NCBI GenBank assembly: GCA_013285685.1
Contig: JABDHD010000035.1
Location: 1 to 36,451, forward strand
DNA from: Bacteroidota bacterium
GTDB lineage: Bacteria; Bacteroidota; Bacteroidia; Sphingobacteriales; Sphingobacteriaceae
DNA length: 36,451 nt
Reading direction: 5' to 3'
The notes beneath the pieces were generated by a model. That model saw only the letters and a list, made by a program, of their open reading frames with translations. It was not told where the DNA came from and made no database searches. The position numbers and the translations under genes are program-made. This document shows, piece by piece, positions 32,375-36,451 of the stretch (positions are counted from its first letter, which is position 1; each line of letters begins with the position of its first letter).

Positions 32375-32459
32375 TAAGTCGAAAGTCTTTAGTCTTAAGT
32401 CCTAAGCCTGATAAGGTATTTTCTTTTCTTACGACTTAACACTTTCGACTTGAGACTAA
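32375..32459. repeat. 7-nt-repeat hairpin (AAGTCNN type) beside the tRNA
   Basis: Left arm (about 32375-32406) of AGTCGAA/AGTCTTT/AGTCTTA/AGTCCTA units and right arm (about 32429-32459) of complementary units, between the tRNA 5' side and the kinase 3' end. Same unit family at 35441-35474. Confidence 0.75.
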
Positions 32460-32487
32460 CGAGGCTGCAAATGTAGAAATTTTATAA

Positions 32488-33069
32488 TTATTGCGAAACT
32501 GAATTTTTAGGTTTTGGCAAATTTTGCTCAGTTACCCTAAACATTCCTTCATCAAGGCCTTCCCGTATTTTTTCAGCCATTTCTGCGGCGCTGCATTCAT
32601 TGTGGTATATGGTAAAGATCGCGGCCTCATTAAACGAGTCGTACATTTTGTTGTAAATGCTATAATCGGGCACGGCGCCTTCTTTGCGGTTGGCTGCCCG
32701 GTCGGCGCATATTTTTTTATCGGGCCGTACTACTACATAATTGAGTACCATGCCACGGCTGCCAACTATTTTGTATGCCGTTGGCAAAAACCAGGGCGGC
32801 ACCGAGAAATCAATAATCACCTGGTAACCGGCACGCGCGTAAGAGAGCGATGCGGCAATTGCAGAGGTCATCAGCGTTCTGAAATTTATGCCTGTTTCTA
32901 CCAGGTAAAAACCTTTTGCAAAAAAAGACCAGAATTTATCGCCTTCGATGCAGGCCACGAGACCGGGCGAAATTGCTACTAATTCTTTGGCAATAGTTGT
33001 TTTACCCGCTCCGGGCGGTCCGGAGAGGAGAGTAATGGGTTTGATATTCAACTGTTCATTATTTTCCAT
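32488..33069 (-). CDS. P-loop NTPase/kinase (zeta-toxin/AAA_33 type)
   Basis: 193 residues: Walker A GPPGAGKTT (17-25), a small-kinase core with CIEGDKFW (Walker-B-like), VIIDFSVPPWF, and a lid with RPDKKICADRAANRKEG. Resembles nucleotide or small-molecule kinases of the AAA_33/zeta family. No antitoxin gene accompanies it, so a toxin role is not supported. Divergent from the HAD phosphatase 35 bp away, which could share regulation. Confidence 0.8.
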   Translation of the reverse strand: MENNEQLNIKPITLLSGPPGAGKTTIAKELVAISPGLVACIEGDKFWSFFAKGFYLVETGINFRTLMTSAIAASLSYARAGYQVIIDFSVPPWFLPTAYKIVGSRGMVLNYVVVRPDKKICADRAANRKEGAVPDYSIYNKMYDSFNEAAIFTIYHNECSAAEMAEKIREGLDEGMFRVTEQNLPKPKNSVSQ

Positions 33070-33104
33070 GATTTCAGCATATTTGCCACAAGTTAAAGCA
33101 CTTT

Positions 33105-33737
33105 ATGCAAAACATCAAGAACATCATATTCGATTACGGCAATGTTATTTTTTCGCTTGATTTTAACCGGAGCCGCGAGGCCTGGGCCAGCCTGGGCATT
33201 GCCGATCCCGACGCCTTTTACAGCCACCAACGTCAAGATAAAATTTTTACCGAATTTGAAAGCGGTGATGTCACTTCGGAGCAATTCAGGGCCTATATCC
33301 GGGATGTTTTAAATCAACCCGGATTAACCGACGCACAGATCGACTACGCCTGGAACAGCCTGCTGGTGGGCGTAGCTGAAGGCAACCATGAACTATTGCT
33401 GGATTTAAAAACCCAATACCGCACTTTCCTGCTCAGCAATATAAACCCCATCCACTACGATTTTATTATGGATTACCTGAAAACCGACTTTGGTTTTGAG
33501 CGGGGTAACGACCACTTGTTCGAAAAAGCTTATTACTCGCACCTAATGGGCAAACGCAAACCCAATGCGGACATATTTGAGCGGGTACTGGATGAAAACG
33601 ACCTCATTCCCGCCGAAACACTGTTTATTGATGATAACCCTCAAAATATCGAGGCGGCGAAAAAACTGGGCATAAAAACCTATTTGATGTCCGCCCCGGA
33701 TAGTATACAGGTACTTTTTGCACGGGGAAATAGGTGA
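33105..33737 (+). CDS. HAD-superfamily phosphatase (class IA, YihX-like)
   Basis: 210 residues: motif I IIFDYGNVIF (nucleophile Asp), a helical cap, motif II LLSNIN, motif III Lys in MGKRKPNADIF and motif IV FIDDNPQNIEAAKKLG. The second acid of motif I is replaced, as often seen in this FDxGxV subgroup. Phosphatase on sugar phosphates or nucleotides in studied relatives. Its TGA stop codon lies in the first heptad of the repeat hairpin that follows. Confidence 0.88.
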   Translation: MQNIKNIIFDYGNVIFSLDFNRSREAWASLGIADPDAFYSHQRQDKIFTEFESGDVTSEQFRAYIRDVLNQPGLTDAQIDYAWNSLLVGVAEGNHELLLDLKTQYRTFLLSNINPIHYDFIMDYLKTDFGFERGNDHLFEKAYYSHLMGKRKPNADIFERVLDENDLIPAETLFIDDNPQNIEAAKKLGIKTYLMSAPDSIQVLFARGNR

Positions 33738-33901
33738 AAGGCGAAAGGCAGGAATAAGAGGTGAAAGGCGAAAGGTAAAAGGCGAAAGGTAAAAGATGAA
33801 AGGTAAAAGGTTGATGCGGTATTCATTCTTCTTTCTTTTATCAGGCCATAAAACAAAAATAAAAAAGGAAAAACCTTTTACCTTTCGCCTTTAACCTTTG
33901 A
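33733..33901. repeat. 7-nt-repeat hairpin (AAAGGNN type) between convergent genes
   Basis: Left arm (about 33733-33812) has at least eight AAAGGCG/AAAGGTA/AAAGATG/AAAGGTT units. Right arm (about 33869-33901) carries the complements. The left arm starts at the HAD stop codon and the right arm encodes the last seven codons of proline dehydrogenase. Confidence 0.85.
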
Positions 33902-35077
33902 CCTCCTCTTCATTTCTTTCACGATCAAACTCAACTCACGGCTCATCTGCCCGGCGATGGCGGTATTTTCCTGTGCCCGGCGGAAGAGGTAAGGGAGTAC
34001 TGCTTTTATGGGGCCGTAAGGCACATATTTGGCCACATTGTAGCGGGCATCGGCAAGGTTGAAGCTGAGGTTATCGCTCATCCCCAGTAATTGCGAAAAA
34101 TAAACATGCGGGTTTTGATGGTCGATGTTTTTCTTATCCAGCAGGTCGGCCAGCAGGCGGCAGCTATCCTCGTTATGTGTGCCGGCAACAAAGGCTATTT
34201 GATCGATATGGTCTGTACAATAATCCAGGGCGGCATCATAGTCCCGGTCAGCTGATTGTTTATCGGGCTGGATGGGAGAGGGGTAACCCATTTCGAGGGC
34301 ACGTTTGCGTTCTTTTTCCATGTAGGCCCCGCGTACCAGTTTCGCCCCTAAAATAAAATCTTCTTTTGCGGCTGCCTGGTGGTCGTTTTTTAACGATTGC
34401 AGTTTATCCCACCGGTAAAGCTGGTAAGTATTATAAACGATCGCTTTTTGCTTGTTGAACCGGCGCATCATGTCCAAAGCCAGCTGATCAATAGTATCCT
34501 GTATCCAGGTTTCTTCAGCGTCTATCATTACGGGAATGCCCGTTGCGTGCGCTTTTTCACAAATGGCCAATACCCTGTCCTGTACTTTCTGCCACTCCTG
34601 CTGCTCGGCCCCCGTTAGCGGTGCTTTGCCGTCCAGCTTCTCTAATAGCGCGAATCTTCCAACGCCGGTCACTTTAAAAACGGTTATGGGGATAGCCGGT
34701 TCCTTCGCAGCCCGGCGGATGGTACGGATAATCTCTTCGCAGGTGTGGTCAAAAACCTGCTCGTCATCCTCGCCCTCTATCGAATAATCTAAAATGGTGC
34801 CTACCCGTCCGGCGTTAAGGCTTTGAATAGTTTTTTCACATTCCCTGATGGTTTCCCCCCCGCAAAAATGACGGAAGATGGTGGCTTTAATAAGCCCTTT
34901 GATGGGCAGGTGTATTTTGACCGCGAAGTTGGTGATGGGCGGGCCTATCTTTACTAAAAAGTTAACATTGATCACCCTAAACAGCCAGTAAGCACGCTTT
35001 AGGTCGGAATTGGTGGAGTGCCGGAAAGCGATCTCCGTGTTTTCGAAGGAAAGTTGGTCAGTATTGTTTGGGTTCAT
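33878..35077 (-). CDS. proline dehydrogenase
   Basis: 399 residues. Core motifs of the PRODH barrel: GTILDYSIEGE, VFKVTGVGRFALLEKL, VMIDAEETWIQ, FILGAKLVRGAYMEKERKRA, GTHNEDSC, FSQLLGMSDNLSF and YVPYGPIKAVLPYLFRRAQEN. This is the FAD enzyme that oxidises proline to pyrroline-5-carboxylate, here monofunctional, without the second PutA domain. The last residues (KVKGER) are encoded by the AAAGGNN repeat arm, and the start codon ATGAAC lies in a GTTCATA repeat tract, so both ends carry repeat-derived codons. Confidence 0.95.
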   Translation of the reverse strand: MNPNNTDQLSFENTEIAFRHSTNSDLKRAYWLFRVINVNFLVKIGPPITNFAVKIHLPIKGLIKATIFRHFCGGETIRECEKTIQSLNAGRVGTILDYSIEGEDDEQVFDHTCEEIIRTIRRAAKEPAIPITVFKVTGVGRFALLEKLDGKAPLTGAEQQEWQKVQDRVLAICEKAHATGIPVMIDAEETWIQDTIDQLALDMMRRFNKQKAIVYNTYQLYRWDKLQSLKNDHQAAAKEDFILGAKLVRGAYMEKERKRALEMGYPSPIQPDKQSADRDYDAALDYCTDHIDQIAFVAGTHNEDSCRLLADLLDKKNIDHQNPHVYFSQLLGMSDNLSFNLADARYNVAKYVPYGPIKAVLPYLFRRAQENTAIAGQMSRELSLIVKEMKRRSKVKGER

Positions 35078-35152
35078 AGTTCATAGTTCATGGTTCATAG
35101 CTGATGGTGTATAGCTCTTTTACTATGAACTATCAACCATGAACCATGAACC
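35072..35152. repeat. 7-nt-repeat hairpin (GTTCATA type) at the start of proline dehydrogenase
   Basis: Left arm about 35072-35110 with GTTCATA, GTTCATA, GTTCATG, GTTCATA, then degenerate units; right arm about 35123-35152 with TATGAAC/CATGAAC units. On the minus strand it holds several ATGAAC motifs 7 bp apart, in all three frames, the last being the gene's start codon. Confidence 0.85.
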
Positions 35153-35233
35153 AGCAGCCCGCTTCGCGACAAAAATATAAATTGCCGGGTAAGATTTATC
35201 ATTATTGCAACAATAGTTTAATTTTGCCGCCGC

Positions 35234-35440
35234 ATGATAGAATTCAAAGTCGAGGGCGAGTTTATCCACCTCATTCAATTATTAAAAGCAACCAACCTGG
35301 TGCAAACCGGTGGCGAAGCGCAAATAGTTGTTACTGAGGGCGAGGTAAAATATAACGGCCACGTTGATTACCGTAAACGGCTAAAAGTAAAGCCCGGCGA
35401 TACTGTGGAGTTTAACGGAGAAATTATCAGGGCTGTGTAA
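35234..35440 (+). CDS. small RNA-binding S4-domain protein (YbcJ-like)
   Basis: 68 residues, essentially one S4 domain: IEFKVEGEFIHLIQLLKATNLVQTGGEAQIVVTEGEVKYNG then HVDYRKRLKVKPGDTVEFNG. Small stand-alone S4 proteins of this length (YbcJ/YaaA type) bind RNA and may act with ribosomes; the role is unsettled. Its divergent neighbour is proline dehydrogenase. Immediately followed by an AGTCTTA-type repeat. Confidence 0.88.
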   Translation: MIEFKVEGEFIHLIQLLKATNLVQTGGEAQIVVTEGEVKYNGHVDYRKRLKVKPGDTVEFNGEIIRAV

Positions 35441-35789
35441 AAGTCTTAAGTCGAAAGTCTTAAGTCAAAAGTCGGCTAATAACTTATAACTTTCTTCTCC
35501 GTGGACCTCTGTGCATTCTCCGTGTTCTCCGTGGTAAATTTAACCACAGAGGGCGCAAAGAAGCCACAGAGAACGCAGAGAATTGTTTACGGGAAACTGG
35601 TTTGGCAGAATTTTAGAAAAATGTTTTTAAAAGCGGCGGGCGGTGCGATTCCCCTCTTGAGAGGGGTGGAGGAGTGTGTTAACGAGCATACTGGCGAACA
35701 CATCCCCGCCACAACACATTCCAACGCGCCCCCTCTCAAGAGGGGAGTATTAATTTGTCAATCGCTAAAAACGATTAAAGAAATTATTT
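35441..35789. repeat. 349-bp intergenic block of three repeat types
   Basis: 35441-35474: AGTCTTA/AGTCGAA heptads, same family as 32375-32459. 35494-35582: CACAGAG-type 9-nt hairpin, like 1501-1590. About 35648-35756: an inverted pair built on CCCCTCTTGAGAGGGG. No gene is present before aroB. Confidence 0.75.
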
Positions 35790-36451
35790 ATGAAAACCAT
35801 TCAAAGCGACGGCTACCCGATATTTTTTGAGAACAGTTTGGAAGAGCTTGCCCGGTTTGCAAAGCAGGCTAAATATTCGCGCGTATTTATTTTAACCGAC
35901 GAAAATACCGGTGAGCATTGCCTTCCGCTTGTGCAAAAGCATTTTGAAGGGGAGGACATTTACGACCTGATAGAAGTACCGTCAGGCGAGGAAAATAAGA
36001 CCATCGACTTTTGCACCGGGATATGGAACATGCTGATCGATTTTGGCGCCGACCGCAAGGCCCTGATGATCAACCTGGGCGGCGGTGTGATCACCGATAT
36101 GGGCGGTTTCGCAGCATCCACCTTTAAACGCGGAATTGATTTTGTGCAGGTGCCTACTACGTTGCTGTCGCAGGTAGACGCTTCGGTGGGCGGCAAAACG
36201 GGCATCGACCTGGATGGTGTAAAAAATATCATCGGCACCTTTACCCAGCCAAAGGCGGTATTTATTTCTGCCGATTTTTTGGCTACCCTGCCCCCGCGAC
36301 AGGTATTGAGCGGCACCGCAGAAATGCTGAAACACGGCCTCATTATGGATAAAGTCTACTGGGAAGCCCTAAAATCCAGCAATTTGAGCAAGCCGCAGGG
36401 CGAACTGATCTACCGCTCTGTCGAAATAAAAAACGAAGTTGTAATTGAAGA
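35790..36451 (+). CDS. aroB: 3-dehydroquinate synthase, N-terminal part (runs off window)
   Basis: ATG at 35790 opens a frame still open at the window edge (220 codons, no stop). The AroB core is clear: LGGGVITDMGGFAAST (NAD-binding glycines), VPTTLLSQVDASVGGKTGID (substrate loop) and SGTAEMLKHGLI, whose Glu and His are metal and active-site residues. It converts DAHP to 3-dehydroquinate in the shikimate pathway. About 130 C-terminal residues lie outside the window. Confidence 0.95.
   Translation, partial: MKTIQSDGYPIFFENSLEELARFAKQAKYSRVFILTDENTGEHCLPLVQKHFEGEDIYDLIEVPSGEENKTIDFCTGIWNMLIDFGADRKALMINLGGGVITDMGGFAASTFKRGIDFVQVPTTLLSQVDASVGGKTGIDLDGVKNIIGTFTQPKAVFISADFLATLPPRQVLSGTAEMLKHGLIMDKVYWEALKSSNLSKPQGELIYRSVEIKNEVVIE

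Noticed and set aside
32488..33069. Zeta-type toxin of a toxin-antitoxin pair
   Set aside because: Only a general P-loop kinase pattern is seen and there is no small antitoxin gene beside it; the neighbours are a HAD phosphatase and a tRNA.

Overview
The window looks like a chromosomal segment of a Bacteroidota bacterium, most likely Sphingobacteriaceae and probably Mucilaginibacter-like (inference). The grounds are sigma-A promoters of the form TTG/TTTG-N19-20-TANNTTTG, A-rich leaders instead of strong Shine-Dalgarno sites, moderate GC content and family composition (MAHLEV-type small membrane protein, HxlR regulators, S41 relic). No phage, plasmid, CRISPR or complete transposase gene was seen. 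The protein genes are mostly recognisable metabolic, stress and detoxification genes. The unusual material is in the intergenic DNA and promoters.

Layout. 1-1394: a truncated NmrA-like gene abutting a headless SDR fragment, with a divergent HxlR regulator. 1661-4917: PRC-barrel protein, small membrane protein, membrane M50-like peptidase fused to TPRs, orphan XdhC. 4918-5609: no gene, but a 9-nt-periodic hairpin, a 225-bp MITE and a second inverted-repeat element. 5610-8825: three-subunit proton-translocating transhydrogenase (pntB, pntA2, pntA1) and a membrane zinc-ribbon protein. 8826-9308: second MITE copy. 9309-13910: a Crp/Fnr regulator followed by a six-gene operon (YceI, tautomerase, SDR-like, NTF2-like, nitronate monooxygenase, SDR). 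13948-16588: AraC regulator, a 252-bp inverted-repeat element, an SDR and a divergent MarR regulator. 16656-20080: small membrane protein, tandem Usp, pyruvate oxidase, FUSC-like protein. 20272-24187: OsmC, alpha/beta hydrolase, secreted MsrA, epoxide-hydrolase-like protein, lone receiver. 24705-29074: two-domain esterase, RBBP9-like hydrolase, acyl-CoA ligase. 29075-30331: gene-free relic region with the third MITE copy and a decayed S41 peptidase end. 30332-32369: HxlR, zinc-free MDR oxidoreductase, ABM-like protein, tRNA(CAU). 32488-36451: P-loop kinase, HAD phosphatase, proline dehydrogenase, S4 protein and the start of aroB.

How parts fit. Two promoters, before the YceI operon and before osmC, share the same architecture: two TGTGA-N6-TCACA-type sites 37 bp centre to centre, then TACTTTG beginning 31.5 bp after the second centre. 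The Crp/Fnr protein encoded just upstream of the first carries RETLSR in its recognition helix, matching E. coli CRP RETVGR. This suggests one regulon joining electrophile, nitronate and peroxide handling. Transhydrogenase, MsrA, Usp and pyruvate oxidase fit the same redox-stress theme, but no such sites were seen before them.

Repeats. A non-autonomous element family with 19-20-bp terminal inverted repeats and 10-bp target duplications is present in three copies. Hairpins built of 7-nt repeats (several unrelated sequence families) or 9-nt repeats occupy many gene boundaries, and in places supply start or stop codons.
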